A stretch of DNA of 64,000 nucleotides from Eucalyptus grandis. Lineage: Eukaryota; Streptophyta; Magnoliopsida; Myrtales; Myrtaceae. The position numbers and the translations under genes are program-made. Positions 10,875-22,735 of this stretch are shown piece by piece (within the stretch, counting starts at the first letter, position 1; each line of letters begins with the position of its first letter). The notes under the pieces are model-generated. The model was not told the origin of the DNA, did not search any database, and worked only from the letters and a program-made list of their open reading frames with translations. Where the stretch lies: positions 1,302,001 through 1,366,000 of the forward strand of contig NC_052612.1 of NCBI RefSeq assembly GCF_016545825.1, in the 5' to 3' direction.

Positions 10875-11278
10875 TACCTTCTTCGCATCTTCATCAATAT
10901 ACAATAAACATGCAGGCACAAATTTGAAAGTTCATTTGTTTTAATCTTGGCTTGATGCTATAATTTGGTAAAACTACACAAATTGCAAGAAGTTAAATAC
11001 TATTCTGAAATTTAGGAGGACAAAAATATATTTGTTTCCTATGAATTAAATAAGTAAACAAATGTAAGTATCATGAATTGTAAGTTTTTAATTGCTTTAT
11101 AATTCATTGTTGGATGTTATGTGATGTGATAGGTGTTTTTTTTTTGTCTTTTTTTTTTTTTATGTCATACTATTTGGCAATAATCGCCCTCTTGAACTTT
11201 CACATTATTGCGTACTAGCCTGCAAATTTCGAAAATGGCGTAGCCTAACCCTTACCTTCACTAGTTTTTCAACCTGCA

Positions 11279-11470
11279 TGACCATCAAATTTTACCTAAA
11301 ATCTTGTCGTCGTAAAGCATTAGGAAAGGAGGCTATTCTCCAAAGATTGCTGAGCAAAAGCATAGCTTTGTTAAAACTCGACAGATCCTCCAACCCATTT
11401 CCCCTCCCATTGTCTGCTTTTGCCAGTACCTCCCAACTTCTTCGGCGTACTCTAGTTCTATTTTAGAAAT
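11279..11470 (-). mobile_element. LINE reverse-transcriptase scrap, cassette 2
   Basis: On the minus strand this codes for pieces resembling the region after the reverse-transcriptase domain of plant non-LTR elements: a W-E stretch, then (L)EDLSSFNKAMLLSNLWRI, then SPNAL. Compare the family motif GxxFRDLxxFNxALLAKQxWRL with a following PNSL. The frame is best seen in the copy at 27404-27628. The same scrap sits at the same place in cassettes 2 to 5 and is cut down in cassette 1 (about 2697-2760), so it is older than the array. Confidence 0.6.
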
Positions 11471-12044
11471 TTTTCCCACCTATAAAATGTGATTTTTCTG
11501 CCCAATTACCCTGCAAATAGAGACTGGAGTTTTAAATATTGATATGGCTTGAGTTGGCAGTGCACGCGCTACTGTTTTAGTGAGTACTTTTTTCCTAGCT
11601 CTTAACAGTAACTTTTCCTTCCCCCGTCAAGTTTCAAATGCTCCGCCATACACTAAATAGCAAAAGACAAATCTCATGTCTTGGACAGTGTATGAAATTT
11701 TACTTAATATACCACCTAGACTATAGTTTTTCATTGTAAGATACAAAATAATCCTAGGAGCTACACTTGTCTAGATGTGGATAAAGCCTTATTTAAAGCA
11801 TGTAGATGTGGTAGTTTATGTGTGCGGATAAGAATCAGAAGCTAAATGTTAGCACTATATTATTCAAAAGAGGATTTTTTTTTTTTAATTCTATTGACCT
11901 TATTTCTTGAGTAAGTGTAGCCGTACAAAGAAAATGTTTCCCAAGTGACCTAATCTATTCTTGATTAGATGATTAGAACATTAGCATTACCTGAATTGTG
12001 TAGTGCTTAAAACTTACATGAAATTTCAACGTGGTTCAAGTGCA

Positions 12045-14070
12045 AAGGGATACCATAGGAAGAGAGAGGAGTCTAAGCAGAGGAAGGATTCATCAATTTG
12101 AGGGGAGTGTGGAGAGAGAGACAAGTGTAGGCAGAGAAAGGGAGGAGAACAGGAAGTACAAGGAGTATGTGGAGGAGGAGCAGATGAGGAGTGTAGGAAG
12201 AGAAATGGAGGATGATGGGAAGCACATGAAGTATGTGTCGGATGAGCAGATGAGGAAAAGGACGAGTGTAGGCTGGACAAGAGAGACAAGCAGAAGAAGA
12301 GAAAGGGAGGATGATAAGAAGCACATGGAGTACGTGGTGGAGGAGCAGATGAGGAGAGGGACGAGTGTAGGCAATACAAGAGAGGATGATGGGAAGGACA
12401 TGAAATATGTGCAGGAGAAGTGGTTGAGGGGAGGGACAAGTGCAAGCAGGACAAGAGGGGCAAGCATAAGAAGAGAAAGGGAGGATGATAGGAAGCTCAT
12501 GTAGTCTATGCTGGAGAAGTGGTTAAGGGTAGGGATGAGTATAGGTATACAAAGGGAGGATGATAAGAAGTACATGAAATACAAGCGGATGAGGAGAGGG
12601 ATGAGTATAGGCAAAGAGAGAGAGTACGATGGGAAGCAAATGAAGTTTGTGCTAGAGGAGCGGATGAGAGGAGGGACGAGTGTAGACATGACGAAAGGGA
12701 CAAGCGTAAGAAGAGAAAGAGAGGATGATGGGAAGCTTGGGAAGTATGTGCTAGAGGAGTGGTTGAAGGTGGGGATGAGCGTAGGCAGAGAAAGGGAGGA
12801 TGATGGAAAGTACATGAAGTACATGCCGGAGGAGCGAATGAGGAGATGGAAGAGTGTAGGCAAAGAAAGGGAGTGTGATGGGAAGCAAATGAAGTTTGTG
12901 CTGGAAGAGTGGCTGAGGGAGGGACGAGTGTAGGAAGGATCGAAGGGACAAGCGTAAGAAGAGAAAGGGAGGATGATAGCAAGTACATGACGTAGGTGCC
13001 AGAGGAGCAAATGAGGAGAGCAACAAGTGTGGGTAGAGAAAGGGAGAATGATGGGAAGTACATGAAGTACATACCGGAGGAGCAGATGAGGAGAGCAATG
13101 AGCATAGGCATAGAAAGGGAGGATGATGGAAAGCACATGAAGTATGTATTGGAGGAGTGGTTGAGGGTAGGGACGAGTGTAGGCTAGACAAGAGGGATAA
13201 ACATAGGTAGAGAAAGGGAGGATTATGGGAAACACATGAAGTACATGCCCGAGGAGCTAATGAGGAGAGGGACAAGTGTAGGCAAAGAAAGGGAGGATAA
13301 TGGGAAGCATATGATGTGCTAGAGGAGCGGATGAGGGGAGGACGACTGTAGGCAGGACGAGAGGGACAAGCGTAAGAAGAAAAATGGCGGATGATGAGAA
13401 GCTCATGAAGTATATGCTAAAGAAGTGGTCGAGACGAGGGACGAGCGTAGGCAGAGAAAGGGAGAATGATGGGAAGTACATGAAGTACATGCCGGAGGAG
13501 TGGATGAGGGGAGGGACGAGTGGAGGCAAGACGGGAGGGACAAGCATAAGTAGAGAAATGGAGGATGATGGGAAGCACTTGACATACGTGCCGAAGGAGC
13601 GGACGAGGAAAGGGACGAGTGTATGAAGAGAAGGGGACGATGATGGGAAGCACATGAAGTATGTGCCGGAAGAGTGGATGAGGGGAGGGACGAGTGTAGG
13701 CAAGACAAGATGGACAACCGCAGGAAGAGAAAGGGAGGATGATGAGAAGCAGATGAAGTACGTGCCAGGGGAGTGGATGAGGAGAGGGCCGAGTGTAGGA
13801 AGAGAAAGGGAGGATGATGGGGAGCACACGAAGTATATGTTGGGGGAGCGGATAAGGGGACGGACGAGTGTAGGCAAGACGAGATGGACAAACGTAGAAA
13901 GAGAAGGGGATGATGATGAGAAGTACATGAAGTACCTACTGGAGGAGCAGATGAGGAGAGGGACAAGTGTAGGCAGGAGGAGAGTGATGAGTGAGAGGAG
14001 GACTAGAAGTACATGAAGTACGTATAGGAGGAGCGAAGGAGGAGAGGGAAGAGTCTAGGTAGATAAAGGG
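12045..14070 (+). repeat. Purine-rich minisatellite, 75-bp unit, about 2 kb
   Basis: The basic unit is about 75 bp (agagaaagggaggatgatgg, gaagtacatgaagtacatgc, cggaggagtggatgagggga, gggacgagtgtaggc), and some units carry an extra 27 bp or so, as in 'aagacaagatggacaaccg'. As 75 is a multiple of three, a 25-residue repeat such as MEDDGKHMKYVPEEW is read on the plus strand, but it is broken by stops. The minus strand stays open for 380 codons (12093-13235) through a hydrophobic Leu/Ser/Pro repeat. This is a local expansion of the purine block seen unexpanded in the other cassettes. I do not call it a gene. Confidence 0.85.
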
Positions 14071-14089
14071 AGGAGTGGAGGAGTGAAAA

Positions 14090-14260
14090 CAGAGGTGAGG
14101 ATGCTGGAAGTGGAAGTTTTCAATATTTTTGTTTGGGGCTTTAATGTACTTTTTTTTATGGCTTGTGTATTTTAACCTGTCTCTGCTGACCTAATCTCTC
14201 AATAACAAGGAAACAATTCAATAAATAGAAGGGTTTTGGATACCGTCTTCCTCTCTAGGC
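14090..14260. repeat. Cassette 3' boundary sequence
   Basis: 'ggaagttttcaa.atttttgtttgggg' through 'aataacaaggaaacaa' matches 42085-42190 and 53218-53340. In units 4 and 5 this leads straight into the galacturonosyltransferase scrap; here it runs into the transposon island. It marks the last base pairs of shared cassette in copy 2. Confidence 0.65.
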
Positions 14261-15049
14261 CATAAATACTGGATTTTTTTTTGTGAGTTTTCAAATACTT
14301 GTTTCCTTTTAAATTTCCACTCGTCCATATGAGTACTTACGGGTATAAGTTCTTGATTCTCTCAGTTTTTTTGGTGCTACATTATCGAAATGTGATTGAT
14401 TGAGGGAAAATTACTAAAAAGTCATAAACTTGTTATAATTATGCAAATTCAATCATTTTTCTCTTTTTTTTTCATTTATGCTAATTTAGTCAATTCGACC
14501 AATTTTGGTTGGCAGTACTAACATAGATGCTGGCCAGCTCCAACCATCCAACCGTCCAACCGATGCTAACGTGAATAACTTTTAATAATATAATTTTATT
14601 TTTTTAATTTTTAATTTTTCCTTTTCTTCCTTCTTTGCTTTTTTAAACCCACAATGGCCGGCCAAGCTCGCCTCGCCTGCAGCCATGACGTCAACCAGCA
14701 CGCGTTCCTTCTGGTTTCGTCCTTGTCGTCGTTTTCCCAACTCTCGCATTTTCTTAGATTTCACAGAAGAAAACCTGAGGATCGAGTTCAAGGTCAACAC
14801 TAGTTGCATTTTTTAATATGGCCTAGCAAGCTTCGTCTGTCAGAGGAAGAAGATGGTGCAGATTTTCACCATCATCTCCACCAATGTATCGCTCTTGCCA
14901 TTGACAATCACAACTCCATATCACGATCACAACTTCATATTACAAAAGTTTTAGAACTTGATTGTATTTTTTGAAAATTTTAGAATTCGATTTTACTTTC
15001 TTGATAAGTTTTAGGACTTCCAATGCATTTATCTCCCCAACAAATATTA

Positions 15050-16500
15050 TGGAATTCCGACATCTACAGAATGATCATTCTTATGAAGGGTGCTGATAGT
15101 TAATATCGGATTCAGGAGTTGACTTTCACAGCCATCTTCTAACAAGATATATCAATTTCGTAATGGAGCTCAGGTCTCTCCCTAAATTGAAAATGAGAGA
15201 AGACTTTACGAATAGGAGGTTAAAGGAGATAAAGCTTCTTTCTGCCCATGCTAAGAGACTGATTCTCGCTCTATTCGTGCTGGGGGTCTTAATCTTATTA
15301 TAGAGAGACTCAACTACAGATGGCAGCAACCATCGGACGCGCGATTCTTGATCGGAAACCCAAACTCGCTAAAGAGCAGTTAAATGGTGCTCCCAAACTG
15401 TGACGAAACTGTTGAATGTCGAGGTGGATATGTGCTGCATTGGCGACCGGTACAGCAGAAGAAATCCTCTTCGTCTTCTGGCTGTGGAAGCCCAGTCCGG
15501 CGTTTTGAGGAGCTGGTTCGGGAGAGGCCGAGGGCGGCACGTGATGGGGTCGTTTAACGGGGATTTCATTCCGTGAAGCATAATAACCGAAAAAGGCTTT
15601 GAAGCTTTTCGTGGAGACTCTGGGAGATCATGACATGGACAATTTCGGTCATGTCCAAACCAAGAAGAGGGATAGATAAAGGCAGCAAATGTTGGAGTTG
15701 GGATAAATTTGGCCAAATCATTTGCCCCTTCCAAATATCTCTCTTTTTATCGCCTTTTTATCCTTTTACAGCTCTAAATATCTGCAGAATTGCCATGACG
15801 AGTAAGTTTTGTCCTAAGCATGACATTAAAGGCTTCATTTCAAGTCTCATTTGGATCTCAGGATCCTTAGATGTAAAACACTTGGAAGGTACTGTTGGGT
15901 ACTGAGTAAGAAAAAGATATTGTACCAATTGGAGATACGAGACGTACAAGTATCAACGTATTAAAATAAGGAACACATCATGAAAACCCACCCCAAAAGA
16001 TAGGGACAGGCGCAGGAGGCCCTCGTAGGGAAGAAATCCCTCTTCCTTGGTGAGATAATCCTTCAACCGCATCAAGGATCCAGGAAAGCCCCCGGATGAA
16101 GGTTTTTCTTGGAAAGGACCGAATACTCAATTCTTTACTTTTTGTCGTCCATTAACTAATTATTAGGAAATACTATCTATTTGAGTATTGAACATAACAA
16201 GTCGAAAAAAAAAAAAAACAATTATTATTAGTCTTCGTGCGTATGATTGTCGTCGAATCGCGTAACCCATGTAAGTCACTATGCAGTTAAAAATTGTATT
16301 AGGACAAGAAAAGGTTATAAAAGTCCCCGACAGATAGCATATAATAATGTACAGCAAGACCGATATTAGGAATTTGTTTGATGGCGGATATAATTCGTGG
16401 ATAGGTCTAGTTCCAGGAAAGATATGCAAAATAAGTTTAAGAATTATGAGTCGAGAAAGGTTTAAAAATTAGAACGGACCACAAACTACTATACATTATG
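15050..16500. other. Unassigned sequence in the transposon island
   Basis: There are open frames of 60 to 120 codons on both strands (for example 15369-15734 minus, 15310-15540 minus, 15630-15905 plus). None carries a motif I recognise and no copy elsewhere in the window tests them. They may be captured gene pieces inside the 14404-18428 structure or chance frames. I see no RNA gene. Confidence 0.3.
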
Positions 16501-16526
16501 TATATAAGAAAAGAGGAACACATTTA

Positions 16527-17182
16527 GGCTTCATTCATTTTGCGGAAAATAATCTCCGGGAAAACATTTTCCGGATTTTTCGGCATTCATTTCACGGAAA
16601 ATGAATTCCTTGGAATAATGTTTTCCATAAAAGGAAAAAAAGTCTTCTAAATTAGGGAAAAATGTTTTTCACTTTTCAAAAGTAGAAAACATTTTCCTCA
16701 CTTGATCTCTCTTTATCTCACACTTCTACAAATCCTTACTTCTTCCTTCCCTTTCTTCTTCTTCTTTTCTGTTTTTATTTGAATTATTTTTTTTTTATTT
16801 TTCTTTTTTAATTAGAATTATTTTTAATTTCCTTTTTTTTTTTTTCTTTTTCTTTTCTTTGTTTCCCATCTTCTTCTTTCTTGATTAGTCGTCGGCCGTC
16901 ACCTGGTGAACCTCAAGCTCGTCGATCTCATGCTCGCGCTCGTCGATCCGCGAGTCTTGAGCTTGACGCTCGCGCTCGGCGATCTGGTGAGCCTCGAGCT
17001 TGACGCCGCACTCGCCGATCTGGTGAGCGGAAAATATTTTCCTTACAATACCAGAAAATATTTTCCAAAATATTTTTAGGTTTTAGCTAAACACCAGAAA
17101 ATCTTATTATTTTTTATGGAAAATGACTTCTCGAGAAAATATTTTCCAGAAATGGCCCATTTTTCGTAAAATGAACGGACCC
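16527..17182. mobile_element. Non-autonomous element with terminal inverted repeats
   Basis: The left end (ggcttcattcattttgcgga) and the reversed right end (gggtccgttcattttacgaa) form an imperfect terminal inverted repeat followed on both sides by 'ggaaaa' and 'attttcc' motifs. The middle is T-rich, then GC-rich with repeated 'gctcgtcgatc' and 'gagctc' motifs. No protein frame is credible. The flanks give no clear target duplication. It looks like a hAT-type MITE, which is inference. Confidence 0.55.
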
Positions 17183-17399
17183 TTAATAATAAGATGTATG
17201 ACCCAATTAAGGTCGTTGGAAAAAAAAAATCTCGGTGATCGGAAATGATGAAACTTTTCCATGATTTTCCAAAGCGATGTCAAAATAAACAAAAAGAAAG
17301 TTAATCCTAATTTTTTCTCAAATTGGTTTCTATATAAATTAAAAAGAGGAAAGTATGATTGACCCAAAAATCATTATATAACCGATACTCCGGCATAGG

Positions 17400-18060
17400 A
17401 AAACCCCAAAGATCAATCATTTTCCTATGGTAGAATTAAACAAATTAGGAAAAATTCCAAATAAAGATCTAAAGTATCTTCATTTTCTTAAATAAGGAAC
17501 TGAAGTGGATTTTATTTCAAATAAGAACATGAAATGCCATTATTATATTAAATAATAGCCTAAAGTGGATCTTGTTTCAAAGAAGAGTCTAAAATGACTA
17601 TGTCTATTTTAAATGAAGGCTTGACTTTCGACTATTTAAAGGCATTTTAGTTGTTTACATTTTTTTTTTTTAAATTTTTTCCTTTTTCTTTCTTTTTTTC
17701 CTTTTTTTTTCCTTTTTCTAGTTCTTCTTTCTTTTTGCCGATGACTGGATGATGCCGAAAAGGGCTGGGTGAGGGTTACCCTATCTGGCGAGGGTTGCCC
17801 TCGCTAGTGTCATTAAGGGATGGCCTCAACTAGGCGAGGCGACCCCCACCCTGGGCTAGCGAGGGATGACCTCAACTGGGCGAGGTGACCTCGCCTTAGG
17901 TGAGGCCGCCCTCACCAGCAGCCAACAAGGATCGCCGAGTCCTCGTCAGCCCTAGGCGAGGCCAACCCTCGCCGATTAAGGTTAATCCAATAATTGTCCC
18001 AGTTCTTAACAAAAGCTTGAATTTCAGTGTTTAAAAAAAGAACTAAAATAGAGCAATGGG
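17400..18060. mobile_element. Probable MITE remnant
   Basis: The left part repeats the theme 'aataa.ga.ctaaagtgg.tttatttcaaataaga' three times (17455-17590). A T-rich tract and a GC-rich middle of 'ggcgaggg..accctcgcc' palindromes follow. This layout is shared with the better-defined elements here, but I cannot fix its ends. Confidence 0.35.
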
Positions 18061-19517
18061 ACAAAAACTATCTGGTTTTCCGAAAAAGGATCCTTTTTTT
18101 TTTTTTCTCTGGGCAGCATTTATTCGAGCATATTAGACATATACAGGCGAAAAGCTGAGGCGAAGGACTCAAGATAATGAAATTTCTCGCCATGGCATAT
18201 AGAGTAAGAGCCAAAAAAAAAACCAAACGGGTGGAGATCGTACAAAGCAAAAGAGTTAAAAATAAAATACTATTAAAAAATTATCCACGTCAGCATTATT
18301 CCGTCGAATGGACTAAATTGTGCCAAAAGGTTTAGGAAGATTCATGAATGAATTCGGCAAAAAAAAAAAAGATTAAAACTAAATTAGCACAATTGTAATA
18401 AGTTTGGAATTTTTCTAATAATTCTCCCTTCCAAAATTACTGAGAAACCATCTTCTCAAATAATTCCAGCATACACTCGTTTGCAATGTAACATTCACGG
18501 ACCCTCAGCCTCAGAATCAAGAAAGGTTAAAAAGGGGTGAGCAATATCACGTCTCAGCAAGTGACTAATACCACTTCTCTCAGGTCGAGCTACAAATAAT
18601 GAAATTTAAGTAAGATGTGCACTCGCAACAAACAAGTAATCCGATAACTAAGTGCAGTATCAATTTCCATATAGATGCCGACATAAATCAATAGTAGTCG
18701 GCATAAACTAAAATCAATTGCTATGTCGAGAACCCTATGATCCCACTGTGCGAGGTGATGATGGTTATGCCCCAAAAATTTACTTCGGTTGTGCCCCTGA
18801 TTAAGTCCCAAAAACAGAACCGCTCTGCACAAATGTTCATATCTCATATTCTCATCGCATGTAGGCTGACAATGAATACAAATCAAATAACACAATTTGA
18901 CAATGCCGCCATGTGTAATATAACAATGATAAAATTATAATGCACTTTTAGTACAGCACTTAAATGGTCGAAAAATGTTCAAAGCGTGATTCGGTTGTTC
19001 AAATAGCGTGCCATAAAATCTTTCATTTTTATATCTCATCGTAAAGTACGTGCCAAAACTGAGGTCGATAATACGAGCTGAACAGCATTAAGAACTAGAT
19101 TTTTGGTAACTCTCTCCTAGCTCTTTCCGGTTCTTTTTTTTCTAGCCTCTTCCCTTGTTTTGTTTCCATGCCATTTGGTTGTTTACCCAATGACTCCAAG
19201 AGTAAATTACTATAATTAAAGAGTTCACTATAATTATGTATTACTCTCATTGCATTCCCTTATTTTCTTTTTCTTGTCGAAACAACATTTCATTTATTTG
19301 CACAGAAAAACAAGAGAAAAACAATGTGGTCCAATTGCAAACTATGACAAATCCTAAATAACTTTTAAACAAAACAAGCTCCAACTAATAAGATGAATTG
19401 TAAGATGAATGGTACTTTCATATGGTACAGATTTTCTCATTTCTCAAAGACCTGGCCGGCTGATAATAAAATCTGATTTAGTTGTCTATTTCTTACCTAA
19501 CACTCCACTTTAGCAAG

Positions 19518-20595
19518 GGGAAAATTACCAAAAAAGTCATAAACTTATTACAATTGTGCCAACACAATCCTAATTTTTTTTTGGTCAATTTAGTCATAAA
19601 CCTTTTATAATTATGCCAATTCAGTCTATCCTGCCAAAATTAACCGGCCGGACGGTGAACGCTGATGTGACAATTTTTTAATTTTAATTTATTTTATTTT
19701 TCAAATTTTTTTAATACATATTTTTAAATTTTTAAATTTTTTTTTTTCTCACCTTCTCCTTTCTCCGGCCGGCCGACGCCAGCCACTAGCGAGGCTCACC
19801 CCCATCGGCCGAAGGCGAGGTTGGCGAGGGCAAGGCCCCGCCGATCCGGCGAGCTCGGCCCTCATGCGCCACAACAAAGAAGATGAGTCCCTCCGCTGAA
19901 TTCCCCCGATTCGCCCCACCAAAACGAACGGCTTGGCTTGATTCTGACCGCCGCTACGCTCTTAGATTCTCGTCCCGAGCCTTGGCATCAATGGTGGTGT
20001 CCGCTTGCAATCGAGCAATGCAGCAAGCTTCGACGTCCCTTGGATCGGCCCTTAGATCGAGCGTCCAGTCGTCTCCTCAGCTCGACTCCACCTCCCCCCG
20101 ATTCCCTCTCCTTGCTCGATCGACCGCCTCCCTGCTCCGCCACTTCTTCTCTTCCAGTCTCTCTCTCCCTCCTTGCCTCCACCCCAGCCTTGGTGAGGAC
20201 CGAGCTCGCCGGATCTGGTGGGGCCTCACCCTCACCGGTGGTCGGTGAGGCCGACCTCGCTAGATCTCGGCAAGGCCTCACCGGCCCTCGCCTCGGCCGA
20301 TCTTTGGAGGAAGGAGAAGGTGAGAAAAAAAGAAAAGAAAAAAAGGAATTAAATAATTTAAATATATATTAAAAAATTCAAAAATATTAAAAATATTAAA
20401 AAATTGCCACATCAACTTTTACTCGGCCATTGTCTCTCGCCAAAGATCCATGTTAGTGCCGGCTGGCCAGTTTTGATCGGATGGACTGAATTGGCACAAT
20501 TATAAAATGTTTAGGACTAAATTGGCCAAAAAAAAAATTTATGGCTGAATTGGCACAATTGCAATAGGTTTATGATTTTTTTAGCAATTCTCCCA
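19518..20595. mobile_element. MULE-like element, 9-bp target duplication, long inverted ends
   Basis: The ends are GGGAAAATTACCAAAAAAGT and, reversed, GGGAGAATTGCTAAAAAAAT, with inverted similarity running for more than 100 bp ('aattgtgccaa', 'aattggcacaatt'). The flanks are TTTAGCAAG (19509-19517) and TTTAACAAG (20596-20604). The related sequence near 24415 has this 9-mer once (gctttagcaagaagacacg), so it is the empty site. The middle is GC-rich; its open frames are overlapping and not credible. Nine base pairs and long ends suit a Mutator-like element; there is no transposase. Confidence 0.8.
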
Positions 20596-20853
20596 TTTAA
20601 CAAGTAGACATGAAGTTGACCAAGAATTTTTTTAATAAGTTTTAAATTCACTTTTTATTCATCTGAGCATGCTCTATTACGGAAGCATTTTGTTCATAAA
20701 ATTTTAAACGCAAGTGGACATGTCAAATAAGTAATATAATGATGAGCAAAAGTATCATCCCATGGATATTGATGATTAATAAACTAATTAAATACCAAAA
20801 ATAGATTAATTCTAAAATTTATCTAACATATCAAAATATAATTGAGAATAAAT

Positions 20854-21663
20854 GTGTCCGAGACACTTTGGAGTGCAAAAAATTGGCACGATGGAACATT
20901 TAAATGCCAAAATTTGAGCAAAATGGATCAATAAAGTGCCAACGGCAAGAAAATCCGATCAAAACACTGACATGACGATTTTTAGGCGAGCTAAGTGCAA
21001 AACAACATCATTTTACACGCTGACGTGACTAGACAAGTGCCAAAATGGCATCATTTTGCTTCGACGTGGGTAAATAATTAATATTAAATTAAATTAAATT
21101 TAAAACCATTTTTTTCTTTTTTAAATGAGGAAGATGAACAATAGTTGGTTGTAGAGGGCTCAACCCTTGCCACCGCTGCTGCCTCTCCTTTGCTAAGAAG
21201 GTGGGGAGGGTTAGGGGTCGGCGACCCCGGCTGGCCCTTGCCCGAGGGCCTACAAGCCCTCGCCCGTTTTGGCGACTAGCGAGCAGTGGCCCTTGGCCAA
21301 GGACCCTCCCCCCACCTTCTTGGCGATAGCGACGGCAAGGGCTAAGCCCTCGCCGCCAACTACTGTTCATCTTCCTCCTTAAAAAATAAATTAATTAAAT
21401 TAAATTATATATTAAAATTCGAATTGTGCCAAAACGACATCGTTTTTGTGTTTCTTTGCTGAGTTAGCCTTCCGGCAAGCCACATAAGCGAGCAAAATTA
21501 ATAAAAAAAAATTGCCACGTAAGATTTCTGGCGGAGTTTGTCGGATGTGGCACTCAAGTATTATATTTTTCAGAAAAAGTAGTAGTTAACTGTCACTTTT
21601 CTAACTTTTGGCGTTTAAGTATCTCATTGTACCAAGTTTTGGTACTTGGGGTGTTCTTTTGCC
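20854..21663. mobile_element. MULE-like element, 10-bp target duplication
   Basis: GAGAATAAAT stands on both sides (20844-20853 and 21664-21673). The ends are inverted relatives: 'gtgcaaaaaattggcac' on the left and, reversed, 'gtaccaaaacttggtac' on the right, followed by 'taaatgccaaaa' and 'taaacgccaaaa'. The middle holds paired motifs 'aacgacatcgttttt' and 'aacaacatcatttta' and a GC-rich core at 21150-21350. There is no transposase. It is nested in the AT-rich insertion of about 20690-22695. Confidence 0.75.
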
Positions 21664-22735
21664 GAGAATAAATTAAAACTAAAAATCTTAAAAGCCAAAA
21701 TTGGAAACTAAATGCAGTAAATCAATCGATAAATTTGTTAGAGCATTCGATTTCACCATAATCATTAGATATGAATTTCAGATTATTATGCATACAATAA
21801 CAATATCAACATGTGATAGTGGAATTATCTATTTATTATCCTATATCTAGGTATAGTAAATCTACTCAATTTATTAATCCACTATATCTCTATGTGAATT
21901 TAAATAAATATAAGTGCATTACAATCTATAAATATTCCAAATTTACAAATGAGTATTGTGAATCACCTTATCACTGAAAGCTATATAAATAATGCGGTAT
22001 ATCTATATCAACATTTAATTCATAGTTATATATTATAATGAATAATTGCATATTATCACTTCTCAATCTCAAACATACACGTCAAATCATTCAAATGGTA
22101 GCTAGTCACTTAAAAGTATTAAGGACAATAATATATAACTCACATAAATAAAATTACTTACCAAACATAAAAATTATGAAATTTGTATAATCATGGTCAA
22201 GCTAAATCATGGCCCTAACAAAAAAAAAATTAGAACATAATAGAAGTAAATATGAAAATATGAATTAAACACATCATCTTGAATTAGAGAACAAGAATTC
22301 TCTCATCACTTTTGTCATTTCTTCAAAATGCTTGAGAAACTCTCCAAATAATGAAAAACAATCTAAAAAAATAAAATAAAATCTAGCTATCAATATCATC
22401 CTATTTATAGGATAAATTCAAGAATCCTAACACAATGCGATTGCTTATTTTTTTTGCATAAAATCAGAAAATAAATAGCATAATCCTTGATTTGGTATCC
22501 ATTTTCCAATACTTTTTGATTTAAATTCCTAAATCACATAATTTTCTTTCATTCTTTTTGCCCTATTATTCTGCATAAACGAGAAAGATTTGAGTCAATA
22601 GAAGGAAATCCAAATATCTTCTAACGAATATTGCATTATAGAGTACCATATTTGTTGCCTAAAATAGGTAAAACTCTATTATTATAATGTTATCACATTC
22701 CAAAAACCTCAGCTCACTTCCGGTTTGTTCGTTAA

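Larger units (their letters stand above)
14404..18428. mobile_element. Inverted element ends enclosing 4 kb, composite
   Basis: The left end GGGAAAATTACTAAAAAGTC and the right end (read in reverse GGGAGAATTATTAGAAAAAT) are inverted relatives of each other and of the ends of the element at 19518-20595. I find no matching target duplication. The interior holds another element (16527-17182), MITE-like sequence and unique sequence. It may be one large element or two elements each missing an end. Confidence 0.4.

Noticed and set aside
12093..13235. A 380-codon minus-strand frame with Leu/Ser/Pro repeats as a membrane or cell-wall protein
   Set aside because: It is produced by a 75-bp minisatellite that lacks the bases needed for stops in that frame, and is open in more than one frame. 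I keep it as a finding only.
12045..14070. CRISPR array
   Set aside because: Units are contiguous, diverged and 75 or about 102 bp long, with no unique spacers, and the genome is a plant.
19883..20372. Three overlapping frames of about 100 to 144 codons as a gene
   Set aside because: They lie in the GC-rich core of a non-autonomous transposon with proven ends and are low in complexity.
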